A stretch of DNA of 64,000 bases from assembly GCA_051530055.1 (NCBI GenBank), contig CM121341.1, positions 4,092,001 to 4,156,000 of the forward strand, in the 5' to 3' direction. Shown here one piece after another: positions 9,500 through 20,357 of the stretch. The translations under genes were made by a program, and so were the position numbers. A model generated the notes under the pieces. The model made no database searches. It was given only the letters and a program-made list of their open reading frames with translations, and was not told where the DNA came from. Origin of the DNA: Neoechinorhynchus agilis. Lineage: Eukaryota; Acanthocephala. Numbering within the stretch: the stretch's first letter is position 1; every line of letters begins with the position of its first letter.

Positions 9500-10675
9500 C
9501 GTCGACAGGCAACTGGAAATTTCTACTGACGTTATGGGCTAAAAGCATTGGTTGAAATGGGCATTGGACGCACCGTGGTAAGGGAACAATTGGCTCAGCT
9601 GTCATCTGTTGAGCTCAATCCTCAATACAATCTAGAAGTCATCTTTTGTCAGTCGCCGCTCTACGATGAAAATATAGCGCTACTGGTTTCTGGTTTGACC
9701 TCCACTCCCGGTTTATATGATACAGGTCATGGATCCGCAATGTTGCCGCCATTCAGCTTCTTCAATGAATGCTCTGCTATCCGAGGCTTTGTTCAGAGCT
9801 GACACCTCATCTTTCTACGCGAAGTGCTGGCTGATGGCGATGATGCTATCATGGAGTCCGGCTGTAAACTGGGACCTACATATCTTCCCGGTGACAAACA
9901 ATGTGGTTTCTGCTTTCCCTTATTCTCCTGCTGATGACGCCGCCGAAACTGAGATGCTGACTGCGCTGGCGAATGGAGTGCGTTCTGGAATTTTGGTGGT
10001 AGACAATGTAAAGTTTAGCCCTAACCAGTTAAGTGTGTTGGCTCTTGCTGCCAACGAGTTCCCAAGGTTTGCAGTGGCCGCGCCTGGCCAGCTCAAGCGG
10101 TGACTATCCCTGCGGTGCCTCTAATTATTTTGTACCGCGGCGGGCAAGCGGTCGTTCCTCAAGCGGTTCTCCCTCAATTCAATGTGGTCAAAGAGACGAT
10201 CGTACGTTTAATGTCTCTGCGTCGTGAGTTTTCCGCTGCGATAACCGGCTTTCATCGCGCGGCCTCGGTTTCTGCCCGTTGGGGTCCGACTAGGCATCGA
10301 AGTCGGATTGGAGGATTCACAGGGACACTTGAAGTCTCTGTCCTCGAGTGGCCAAAGCCACATTTGGGCTTGATTAGGGATACAGCAGATGAGGACATCA
10401 AGCTGGAAGCCTCTTTTATGGCATCGGTAGATGCTTCAGATTGCTTTAGACTGAGTCTGTTTTCCTCTGCCATCGCAGTATTGGCTATATCAACCTCCTT
10501 CGATCAATATTGCGTGACAGCCCGAGGATTATGTTTTGACGACATATTGGAAACGGCGACAAACTTCAATAGTATGAGAACTAAGATACAACAGTTGTCT
10601 ACGGTTTCTAGGGTGGCTCCTGCTTTACCAAATGGCTATGCGCTTGTCGACTGCAATGAAGATGCCGAGTCTTAG
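9500..10675 (+). other. Virus fossil, possibly totivirus-like capsid region
   Basis: Several long open pieces, the longest at about 10100-10675. They share a composition unlike the surrounding A+T-rich sequence (G+C-rich, alanine-rich), with blocks such as GHGSAMLPPFSFFNECSAI near 9727-9785 and SADDAAETEML-like text near 9930. No signature proves the family. A capsid of a totivirus-like virus is the best guess from composition and from the polymerase piece upstream. Treated as a broken fossil. Confidence 0.35.
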
Positions 10676-11055
10676 AGTGCATTTTTGGACGGGAACGGCG
10701 TGGGTAACAGAGTTCACGGCTATACCCTCAGAAGATAATGTCACTGACGCAATGTGGCACGGCGCCTACGTTCCCTATCCGGTATCCCCCTCGCAATGTT
10801 ATGGTGTGTGAAAATCTATCCAGCTCATTGGGACTTTCCTAGCCCCTGACTTCAATCATGATCACGAAGGAGATAGTGCGAGCGGGGTTTCCGCGGGATG
10901 TTTTCTTTATGCCATCTATGGGCGATGAGATCTTCAATTCTGGTGAGTTGAACTGATTTAACATGGCTAGAATTATCCATCCTCAATTTTTCTCGACAAC
11001 CGATTGCAGAGGAAAACAGGCTCAGTCTAAAGCAATCTGAAGCATCTACCGATAC
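10421..11055. repeat. Internal inverted repeat in the virus fossil
   Basis: About 54 bp at 10421-10474 return as their reverse complement at 11002-11055 with few changes; on opposite strands both read VDASDCFRLSLFSSAI. This is a local inverted duplication made during or after integration. The spacer holds no recognised domain. Confidence 0.85.
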
Positions 11056-11329
11056 CATAAAAGACGTTATAGCTCAGACCCCGCGTCACGTCTTTCCTCC
11101 CACAGTTGAATGGGTTGCGCGCGATCCGGATATGATTAGTCATGAACGGTCCATACCTGGAGATCGGCCACAGCTCTTGGAGAGAAGATTAGTCCAAGCG
11201 CTCCTGAATATCTTGAAATTCCTTTCGAGCCTGTATATCCTGGCTGCAGTTATGAGGAGATTATGTCAAATTTTCAGCAGGATATTGATTGCGATCCTAA
11301 AAAAAAGAAATTAGAAAGGTGAAATAAGC

Positions 11330-12150
11330 CGACTGTTTTGTAGAGTTAATGAGGAATACACTATTGGTTGCCGAGATCCTGGTTTGATAGCCGCTAAACA
11401 TGATAAAAGGCATTATCCTACTTTGCCGCCATTGAGTGTACCTAAACGTTTTAGGGTTTCAGAGATGCCTTATCGCATTACTGTTCGTGATCGTCGTCGG
11501 GCAATTGCTTTTTCAATATTTACAAGTCTTACAATCGCTTGCCTGAAGAGATTGTTCCATCTAACCCAACATTATTTTGCTGAATGCGTCAATTTGAACG
11601 ATTTAAGCACATTGAGTTCAAAGACTCAATCTATAATTCAAGCCAATTGGGAACGTTTGGACCTATTGTCCCCTTTGAATGTAGTTAAAATTTTCGCTAA
11701 AACTCAGCATAAAGTCATTGAGAACAGTCTTTTTGGAAATTAGAAAGCCTGTCAAACTCTCGCCTTGATGCATGACGCCATCCTATTGATTTATGGACCT
11801 ATCAAGAAGTATCAGCGCCTATTTGATGAGCGCAATCGTAAATCAAATTTCTACGTGTATGGTGGCAAGATTCCTCGAGAATTGAGTGAATATTGTCAGA
11901 AGCATTTAAATAAAGCTCATCATTTCTATGTAATGATTATACATCTTTTGATGTCAGTCAACATGACGAAGCGGTTGTTTTAGAGGAACTTAAAATGAGG
12001 CGCTAATGTATACCAGAAGAGTTAATCCGTCTTCATATCGCTATCAAAACAATCATCAACAGTCAATTTGGGCCACTCAAGGGGAACCCGGCGAGAATGT
12101 GGGAATTGCTGCTAAGTGAAGCCGTCATATATCAAGCGGCGCTTTTCGAT
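11330..12150 (+). other. Endogenous virus fossil: Tymovirales-like RNA polymerase piece
   Basis: Conserved blocks appear in the order expected for an alphavirus-like polymerase: a KTQHKVIENSLFG block near 11700, a KACQTLALMHDAILLIYGPI block near 11745-11805, YTSFDVSQHDE near 11940 (motif A, compare DYTAFDQSQ of tymoviruses), and IPEELIRLHIAIKTII near 12010-12055, ahead of the FGPLK segment of motif B. The GDD block is not seen. It is broken in several places. Confidence 0.7.
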
Positions 12151-13264
12151 TTCTTTTGCCGACGATGCTCAAAAGAACTGAAAGTGTCATTAAAAATAGG
12201 TCGCATGGCTGAGTGGCACAAAAATTAACAGGCAAATGTATTACGCCCTAAATCGTTCGCAACGTTTGGCTTAAGAAAGATCCTATTCATGCTGACTTGA
12301 TGAATTCTTTGACATGACCTCATTATAAGGTCTTTGCAAAGAGTCCTTCGAATTGGTGTCTCAAGTACAGCTAAGTCGGATCGCAATCCTCAGTTTCCCT
12401 CGCCGAACATCGGAATCCTCCCACGTATACGAAACGTCGGATCCTGTGCGCAATGGGTTTAATTTCATTTTATGCGAAATTTTATGGAGTCAATGATTGG
12501 GGTCTTTACACTAAAACTTCGCGTGTATCTGATCTGAGTGTTAAATAAATAAAAATAAACAATAGCTGCGCATTCCTCGAAAATACATTCTTTGGAAAGG
12601 CATTAGGAGTTCACGACAAAAACCCCAGGTGATGGAACGTCGACATGGAATGATAGAGACCGTGGTAAGAGCGATAAATAGAAATCTTAAAGACTGTATT
12701 GGCTATTAAGACCGCTAAAAAACCGATTCAAAAAAAAGGCGGAGCCACTATCCAAATTGCCGTTCAATGTCGAGGTGACCGACGGTAAACGCAGTGTCGT
12801 TGGCTTCGCGCTCGGCAATGTGAACGGTACTAATCTTTTCACAAGAGTAGGCTGCGAACGAGGACGGCAACAGGAATTATGAGGAATCGGAACATTGGGA
12901 TGGATAGCGCGCCCCGTTTTAAAATCAAAAGAGGTCACGTGCAAATAAATTAAATCGATCCTGGCACGCTTAAATTGGTTTCTGAAAAGAAAATAAATTA
13001 ATGAAATTTGAGGTCGAACTTCTTCTAAAGTCGGAAAACCTTATCGACAGACAGTTTAATTGAACATTGCAAATGCGATAAGAAGCACGTAGTTGGAATT
13101 AGCGGTTCAATATTTATTAGATTGACGTTATTTCGACATCAAAATCTGTCAATAACAAAAAAAAACAATTACGTATTCGACCAGGGAGTTCTTAGTCGGC
13201 AAAAAGCTGAGGACGAAATTCATTTTTCGCGCTCGGCAATACAAAAAAACGGCACGAAGGAAAA
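12151..13264. other. Unassigned interval
   Basis: No gene, RNA or repeat that I can support. A minus-strand open stretch at 12687-12944 has no recognisable motif. The G+C-richer part near 12720-12920 may be worn virus or element sequence. Confidence 0.3.
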
Positions 13265-13875
13265 AGATCGCGTCGATGGCAATGAAAAATGTTCAATGGA
13301 GTTCATTAATCAAGTTGAGATGCTTGAAATTCATGATGATCAAGAAAATAAGTCTCATATTTCACGATTATAAAAAAAAGAACAAGTGTCAGTCGAGAAC
13401 GCTGACAAATATTCAAGGTTTTAAGCAGTGGAGTTGGATTTAAAGTGCTTAGCAGCATAACTCCCGTGATAAATTATCTTACAACTCGGAGAATCCGTTG
13501 ATTTCACTAATTATAGCCATAAGGCAGAACATTTTCAAAAAGAAATTAAATCGGAAAAACCGAGGTCTCCAATAATTTCAAAATATTACTCACGTGCTTT
13601 GAGGCGCTGAGACGCCGTTATGAACGTAAAGAATTTTCCCCCATCGCCAAAGTCGCTCGATTCAACGGAGAACAAAACAGAACGACGCGAGGGAACGCGG
13701 ATGCAGCGCAATAGAAAGCGGACGGCGATTTGGAAGATACGAAAAAACGACAGAATTCAGGTCCGTTTAATTATTCGGCGGTTGTTTAAATTTTTTAGTT
13801 GTCATTTTTTAATCGAACAACAAATTCGGGAAAATTAGGCATGAAGACTGCTTGCTCGAAGTCTTTTTAAATTCC
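13265..13875 (+). repeat. Dispersed repeat R600, copy 2
   Basis: Near-identical to 5334-5940 (for example around cgtgctttgaggcgct at about 13590). It ends earlier than copy 1: after attcccagcgatttt the two diverge. No coding function is supported. Confidence 0.85.
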
Positions 13876-14039
13876 CAGCGATTTTCTTGGGTTTAAGAGG
13901 CGAAGTTACCTCGTCAAATGTTTCAAATAAATCGAGAATTTGATCGAGTTTTTCCTTCGATTGGTTCAGTTCATTTTCTCTATATACTGCGAGTTTTTCC
14001 CTCCTCGAGATTTACATCCAGATTTTCGAGGCCTCAACC

Positions 14040-14895
14040 TCCTTATCAAGCATCTAAAATCACATATAGAAGTTGAGTTCATTTGATCCCTGGACGCGGG
14101 ACCATCAATTTCCAAGGTGACTCTTCACCCTGCTGCTCCACGGAGGTTATTTGTCGGAAGGACAAGAGCGAAGTTGCTCTTGTTCTCTTCCATTGTCCTC
14201 TCCGCGTTGATGAGAAGAGTTTCCTTGATCAGAGCCTTCTTTGGACCTCGTTTTCCACCATTTTCACCTTCGTTCCTCCGAAGTCGATTGTGTGGTCGTT
14301 TTGCATGGCGAAGTTGAAAATGACCGATGACACATCACTCCGTTTGAGTGCGTATTCATGCTTTCTTTTCCAAATACTCTGCTTCGTTTGTCCAATATAA
14401 AGACATTGCCACAGTTTTTGCAGGCTGCAGATTAGACCACGCAATCGTTGTCCTTGAGTTGCTCCGACTTGGAAACGCTGTTCAAAAGTTCAGCACGGCA
14501 GCCAGTTTCGCACGTGCTCTCATAAAATTTAACTCTTTGAAACTACAGTAAGATCATCGGCGTATGAGATTCACCGAGCTCGATTTCTTCGCACAATAAA
14601 GAATCTAGCATTTCTTGCGAGATTTGAGATTTAGAATAAAAAGTGTCATGATCGTCATAAAAAGGATGAGCATGTCGCTAGTTATGCTCAGGATACAACA
14701 GCGATCATAATCCCCCAACCACGAGATCGAAAAAGTAGCGATAGTGCCACCGTTGCGGTGAGAGAGAGGGAGGTGGGGTAAGAGACAAGCTTTTATCGCG
14801 TTCAGCTGTTCCTCCAGCTTTATTTTGATAGGATCCTCGTTTGTAATCACGAACACGTCGTCGACATACCTGAATCAAACCTTGATTTGTGGGAA
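14040..14895 (-). mobile_element. Penelope-like element fragment (second family)
   Basis: On the minus strand YVDDVFVITNEDPIKIKLEE (14800-14870) is the RT active-site block, and CLYIGQTKQSIWKRKHEYAL (14330-14390) is the GIY-YIG endonuclease motif, followed by an NDHTIDFGGTKV block. RT followed by GIY-YIG defines Penelope-like elements. It differs from the copies at 19.3-22.3 kb, so a second family is present. The segment between the two blocks is short, so it has lost sequence. Confidence 0.75.
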
Positions 14896-14914
14896 TTTCG
14901 TGATCGAATACGAT

Positions 14915-16471
14915 TACAAATAAAACTTTTCTATCCATTTCAACGACAAATAGTGGTTAATTGCTTTGATTATTCTATAATAGGAGTCCAATTTTTAGGT
15001 CGAATAGTTGCGATAGATGAACAATGTTCCCAAGCGCTGCCTTTGAGAGACGTGGATAACAGTTCGCTTTGTTCCGAGCTCGAAAAACAGCCATAGATTA
15101 CATATAAAACTTTCAATAGTCCTTATTTACTGGCTTTTGTAAAATGCCCTAATTCAATGAATCCGAAATAAACAAATCAAGTTCGTAAAATCAAGTAATG
15201 AAATACTGTTGCGGGCAAACGCATTCAAATCTTACGAATCGACAAGTTTTCCGAACTGGGAAAAGTGTATGATAGTGCTTTAGAAGCTTGAGTTATCTTT
15301 TGTGAGGAAGTGAACTATCTAATTAGACTTGAAGGAGTTACGGCTCTTTGTTCTTTTGAACGTGATTTGGATAACCTAAAAGATAAGAAAGGTATCACTG
15401 GTATTGAAGGTCGGAGTTACGCTTGTGTTGAAATATTCACGTTCCTATAGCAGAAGACTTTTCTCCCAAAGGTTTCATTCCAAACTGCCTTACAGACTCG
15501 TATTTTTCCTGCCAAAACCAAAAACTAAATAAAGTTGTACTGGATTTGATTTAAAACACAAATGTTTTAGTTCCACAAGCAATTTTCAAACGCACTTGAT
15601 TGTAAACAAGCGTTAAACATTGTTGACAAGAGCGTTCTCCATATTTAGAGAAGTCGATGAGAAAGGTAACCAGTTTGCTCCGATTTAATTCGGGATACAT
15701 TCAAGGGAGTTGCATTACTTTTGGTATATTGCCATCTACAGTCACCATGAACGTAATCTATCATTTTCTACTCGTATGGACATTCTTTGTCTTTGCCAAT
15801 CGCTGTATGAGCTTCGACTCAAAAATATTTGGATGGATAAATATCGATGAAAGCTCTGAACAATTCCCTGAGTGGTTCGTTGGCAAACATTTGGTCAAAA
15901 CAGAAAAACAGCTTGAAGATGGGTCAAAAGAAGAGATGCAAGTTTCCATCAAACCGAAAAATGACACCGTCGCCGTTACAGAAACGAATACTACCGAAAT
16001 TATCGAAGGATCTCGCAAAAGAAATCTAACGAAGAACATGGATATCTCGACTGAAGGAACAACTACCGTTAAAGGTAAGAAAAAGAAAATTAACAGGGAT
16101 AAAAATATGGATTTCGCCAAACAGCAAGATTAGTGTCGAGCAACAGCATAGATTTATTCGTTCATCGTAGTTAGCATAGAGTTATATAATCTTTTATTTG
16201 TTGACAAGGGGTTAAAGGTAAATTATTGATAGAGTTCATTTAGGCAAAATGTTAAGAATATAAAAAATCACACATTTTGGCCCAAATTAACCGTAGTCGG
16301 CACCGATATTTCTACTATTTTTTGTTTGTTTTCTCATTGGCCGCTAAGTCAGTGAGGTAAACAGAGGAAGGAGCTGTCGCCTTGGATTTCCAGCGTCATT
16401 GACTTGTTGTACCTATCGAGATCAAAGCACGAATAACTTTGATGAATTTGTGTTTAAAAAATTGGACCCAT
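14915..16471 (+). repeat. Segmental duplication, copy 2
   Basis: Copy 2 is the longest copy. It matches 28751-30095 from 14915 to about 16259 and matches 1-762 from about 15708 to 16471. The 14915-15656 part has no gene I can support, only a short open stretch at its start shared by both copies. The ends differ between copies, so the copies arose by at least two events. Confidence 0.95.
15747..16133 (+). CDS. Small secreted protein, copy 2
   Basis: Same 128-residue predicted secreted protein as at 40-426, with Val rather than Asp before KGKKKK. An upstream in-frame ATG at 15657 would add 30 residues before the signal peptide. I prefer 15747 because the hydrophobic segment then starts the protein. 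The upstream copy of the frame holds aaggtaacc, a possible splice donor, so a 5' exon cannot be excluded. Confidence 0.7.
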   Translation: MNVIYHFLLVWTFFVFANRCMSFDSKIFGWINIDESSEQFPEWFVGKHLVKTEKQLEDGSKEEMQVSIKPKNDTVAVTETNTTEIIEGSRKRNLTKNMDISTEGTTTVKGKKKKINRDKNMDFAKQQD

Positions 16472-16785
16472 GCACCTTTGGGTCCTCATAAGCACACAGA
16501 TATTTGGTTTTTTGTATGTCCGTTCGAATGGGAATGTCCGGTCGGGGATGTCCGTTCGAGTGGGAATTTCCGGTCGAGGATGTCCGTTCGGGTGGGAATA
16601 TCAGGTTTAGTTATGTCGATATGTAAGGTACCGGGGAATGGGATGTCCATTCTCGTGGGAATTGGCGGATATTGTTTGCAGAAGCGCTTTCAAGGTTGGT
16701 CTTTCCTCGTATTCATTTCAAGTTATGATATCCGAGAGAAGATTGGGCAGCATGGAAAAAGGAGCGTAAATATACGAGGATGAAA
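16472..16785 (+). repeat. ggtcctcat / tgtccgttcg repeat family member
   Basis: Starts with atgcacctttgggtcctcat and then several degenerate tgtccgttcg units, ending near ttggtctttcctcg. The same ordered pieces (a ggtcctcat start, unit array and ggtctttcctc end) recur at 53815-53980 and inverted at 57075-57265, so it is a dispersed element of about 200-300 bp. No protein. Confidence 0.7.
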
Positions 16786-17900
16786 TTAATTAGGATTACG
16801 AGTGTTGTGCTCGTGTGAAAAGGGAAGAAATTGTTCAGCTGGGGTTGAGAGGCGTTTTGTTTGTTTTATGAAAATAGCATCAAGGCATTCGGCGAGAAGG
16901 AGAAAGTCAGTTGCGTGAATTTTATATGCTTTTTTATGAAACATTTCAAGACGGCCGATTTGAGATTTCGATAGGTTGCAAAATACGGGATAACCGCAGG
17001 CGAGGGAAGGTAAAATAAAAATGAAGTAAAATTTGGAGAGATCGGGTGAATGGATTCCTAAATGTCGGAGGCGTTTGAGGAGATAAATATTAAAGGTGTT
17101 GTGCTTGAGGGAAGGTGTGATGTGCGAGTGCCATTTCAAGTTTGATTGAAATTGGAGACCCAGAATTCTGAGTGGGTGGTTACTCGTAGGATGTTATTTA
17201 GAAGCTCAGAGATGATGTGGAGTTGCAGGAGAATTAGGAGATCATTTCGATGCATTTAAAGAAATTCAGGTGGAGTTTGTGATTGATGCCGAAATCTTTT
17301 ATATGTGTGATTTCTTTAGAGGTTAAAGAAAGGGCGAGGTGGGATGGTGAATGGGCGATGAGGGTAATATCGTCGGCGTATAAGAAGAGTTTAGAGTGAG
17401 AGGAGAGAGGTTTGAGGTTGTTGAGGAAAATGTTAAAGAGAAGTGGTGACAACAGACCACCTTGGTGTACGCCTTTGGTGAGAGATATTCTGATAGAGGA
17501 GGTAGAACGGCAGTGAATGTATTGTTTGCGATTGTGAAGATAAGATTCGAGCCAGCGGATCTACCACAAGTTGAGACCCGGGGTCGAATGCTTTCGATAA
17601 ATCAAGTTGAATGAGATGGGTGACGCGAGAGGGATTATTGTCGAGATTTCTTAGGAGTGTGTAATAAATGCAAAGTAAGACATCGGTTGCAGAAAATTTG
17701 GGCCGGAAGCCGAATTGCAGGGGCGATAATTTGTTCTTGAGAAGTGGAAGAAGGCGGGGCAATATTTAAACAGTTTGGAGAGAAAAACAGGAAAGGTAAA
17801 ACTGGAATAAAATCAGCAATAATGATGCCGTAATTCTTGACTTTGGTAACGCTATTTCGCGATTTGGGCTCGTCACGGGAAGCGCGGACCAGGAATTGGG
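16786..17900 (-). mobile_element. CR1/jockey-like LINE, 5'-truncated
   Basis: Minus-strand RT remnant. From 5' to 3': LSPLQFGFRPKFSATDVLLC (about 17700), LIQLDLSKAFD (motif A, about 17600), GVHQGGLLSPLLFNIFLNNL (motif B, about 17460), LFLYADDITLIAHS (catalytic YADD, about 17370), and the 3' part with LLKRLRHLGIHSPDLSKFYF (about 17060) and MFHKKAYKIHATD (about 16920). A frameshift follows motif A, and stops are present. It is inserted in the outer LINE at 17930-19190. Confidence 0.8.
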
Positions 17901-17929
17901 AGGCCAATCAGAAAAGGATGGGTGAGAGA

Positions 17930-19190
17930 GGTGACCCTCATGGTTCTTCTCTCGTTTGGTGATAGATTTGTTGGGAAGTGTCGTCTTGGAAAAAAACTTT
18001 TTAGATTTCATGGTATTGTGTACCCTCGCGATGAGATTATAAGGGAATTGGAAGTAGCGGATAATCCTTATAATAAAATCGATATCAATGGTATCGAAAG
18101 CTTTCGAAATGTCAAAAGATATTAAAATATTCATTGTTTTCTGATTTAAAGTTAGCTATAATTTCAGTCATTGCCGTATGTACAGATTATGAGGTAGAAA
18201 TCCATGGCATCTCCGATCGATGCAGTCATTGGCAAGGCAAACTGTAAAAGAGACTTGACTAGGGCCCTTTCATAAATGAAAAACAATGAGTTTTCTATAG
18301 ATATCGGGCGAACATCTCCTCCGGCTGTAACCTTTTTCCCCTCTTTTTAATAAGGAAAGTTCGTTTCAATAGGTTTATGTGCGCCCATTCCGATAATATT
18401 AGCCTTATTCAAAACATTAGTGGCTTTCAAGCAAATTGAAGAGCCGTTGTCCGAGGTCTTGTTTCTCGACCCCTACCATTGAACAATGTCGGAGGCTTGG
18501 AGATCGGACCTTGTTGGTTTCAAAGGTAAAAAGTCATTCTGGGCGTTCGGTGAACAACCAACGGAGTGGCAATCACAGAGCGTTTTCATCACGACTTCAA
18601 GACCAGACTTTTTATCAACATTGCGGCCGCGTGCTGCCAGGGGGCGAACCTTTTCTTAGAAACAACACGCCACCACTGAGAAGAGTTTGGTACGAGTGTT
18701 TTAATCCAACATCTATCCCTGTTCATTTGGTGACATGACCAATACAAGGACGACCAGAATTTGACCGCTGAAGGGTTACCTTACTTCTTTGCGCACATCA
18801 AGTTTTTTCCATAAAGGGATAGAATCCGCGGGGTTTCACAGAAGCGATTAATGCGCTTGACCGTGGTAAGAAAGTCCCCGCTGGCAGAAATTTAGGGCGT
18901 TAAGTTTGAATTTCCTACAAAGTAAGATATTCTTGTCAAAACTCCAAATGATGCAGTCGTGTCCTATTCTCCGAAAGAGGGAGCTTTGAGAAATAGCCAA
19001 AGGTTTTAAGGAACATCGCCGCCAAAGGCATAGATCCAGGTATGAAGATGAGAATGAAGCTTGAAATGTGGGAAAAGTGGGGGAAACAATGTCGTGAGAA
19101 TCGGTTGCTCTAATTACGGCTTTTAGCCATTTCTGCGATGGATCATTAAAATCTCCAAAGATAAAATCTATCTCTGAGTTTAAAATGTTT
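17930..19190 (-). mobile_element. APE-type LINE remnant (outer family)
   Basis: From high to low coordinates the minus strand shows an AP-endonuclease end (FIFGDFNDPSQKWL near 19140, then SPTFPTFQASFSSSYLDLCL near 19060), the start of RT (DVRPISIENSLFFIYERALV near 18290) and motif A (ILISFDISKAFDTIDIDFII near 18100). Endonuclease then RT is the order of LINE ORF2. The stretch 18430-18780 between them is too worn to read. The rest of the RT is cut off by the nested LINE at 16786-17900. Frames are interrupted. Confidence 0.65.
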
Positions 19191-19263
19191 TTTTGCTGGG
19201 TCTAATGTAAATTTTTGTAAAGATATAATCCATTGTTTGTAAAAAGAAGGGAAGTGGTACAAA

Positions 19264-20353
19264 TAATATTTTATTGAAATATTTCGACCCTCACGTGGGT
19301 CTTCTTTAGTCAATCTGAAAAGGTCAGGGTTTTTTGCGATCGCTTTTCCACTCCCCCTTATCTGGCGGTATTCTGAGTTTCAGTTTGTAGCCCGCTTTGT
19401 TACCTTCGAAAGTTGGAAGGTATTTGATGCAACTGCCTTCCATCACCAATCGTCCGAATCGATCCTGATTACGTGACAACACCTTTTTTTTGTTGAAATC
19501 GATTCGATGACCAGTTTTCATGACATGCGTGACTACTGCTGAGCTAAGATCCTTCTTTTTGCTAACTGCACATTTGTGTTCTCGGATTCGTCTGTCGATA
19601 TTAACAGTTTATCCGACATACACTTCGTCACAGTCCATGCAAGGGATCTTATAGACCGACTCAGGTCGTGGCTCCGTTTTTATATTTGAGATGATCGTAT
19701 TCAAAGTTCTACCTCTCCTGCAAAAAACTTCGATCGCCAACTCGTCATTCGCATACTTGATTGTCCTTTTCATGTTCCTAAATGAAACTTCATCAAGGAA
19801 AGGTACTTCGAGAAAAATCTTCTCCTTTTTAATAGTTGGCGATTTTCCGAAACTGTATTTGACATCTTTGAGGCACTTCTCCACTAGGTGTAGGGGATAT
19901 CCCAGCGACCCCGACTTTTCGATGATATATTTGATCTCCTCATTTCGTATGTGTTCATTACTACAATGTGTGAAGGCTCTATAAAACAAGGGTCTTACGC
20001 TAGACACCTTGTACATTTGAGATTGCATGGTATTCCACGGTACGAAACCGTTTGGGACTCCTCGTTTTCTGTATACACTTGTCGTGTAAAGTAATCCACT
20101 CCGTTGGATAGAAACGTCAAGAAATGAAAAATGACCATGGTCCTCAACCTCCATCGTCAACTGGATGTTCATGTCTTTTGTGTTGAGTTGTTTATGGAAA
20201 TCTGCAGGCGTCACGAGAGATGGATCAATCAAAATGAACGTGTCGTCGACGTATCTGGTCCAGAATACGATACCAGGAATGGAATTTAAGAAATCCGATT
20301 CCCATTGTCTCATGTATACCTCCGCTAAGACATGAGAAAGAGGACTTCCCCTA
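19264..20353 (-). mobile_element. Penelope-like element, 5'-truncated
   Basis: The minus strand encodes the C-terminal half of a Penelope-like protein: GSPLSHVLAEVYMRQW (20350-20300), FWTRYVDDTFILID (catalytic YVDD, about 20255), VYRKRGVPNGFVPW (about 20040), and the GIY-YIG module SVYKIPCMDCDEVYVG (about 19620). It ends with a LKLRIPPDKGEW block at about 19365. The RT is cut just before the GSPLS block, where the next element begins in the opposite direction. A ctaaagaag...gaaa core lies at the 3' end (19264-19310). Broken but little worn. Confidence 0.85.
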
Positions 20354-20357
20354 TTCT

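Noticed and set aside
12687-12944. Minus-strand open stretch near the virus fossil
   Set aside because: No recognisable domain; composition alone does not make it a gene.
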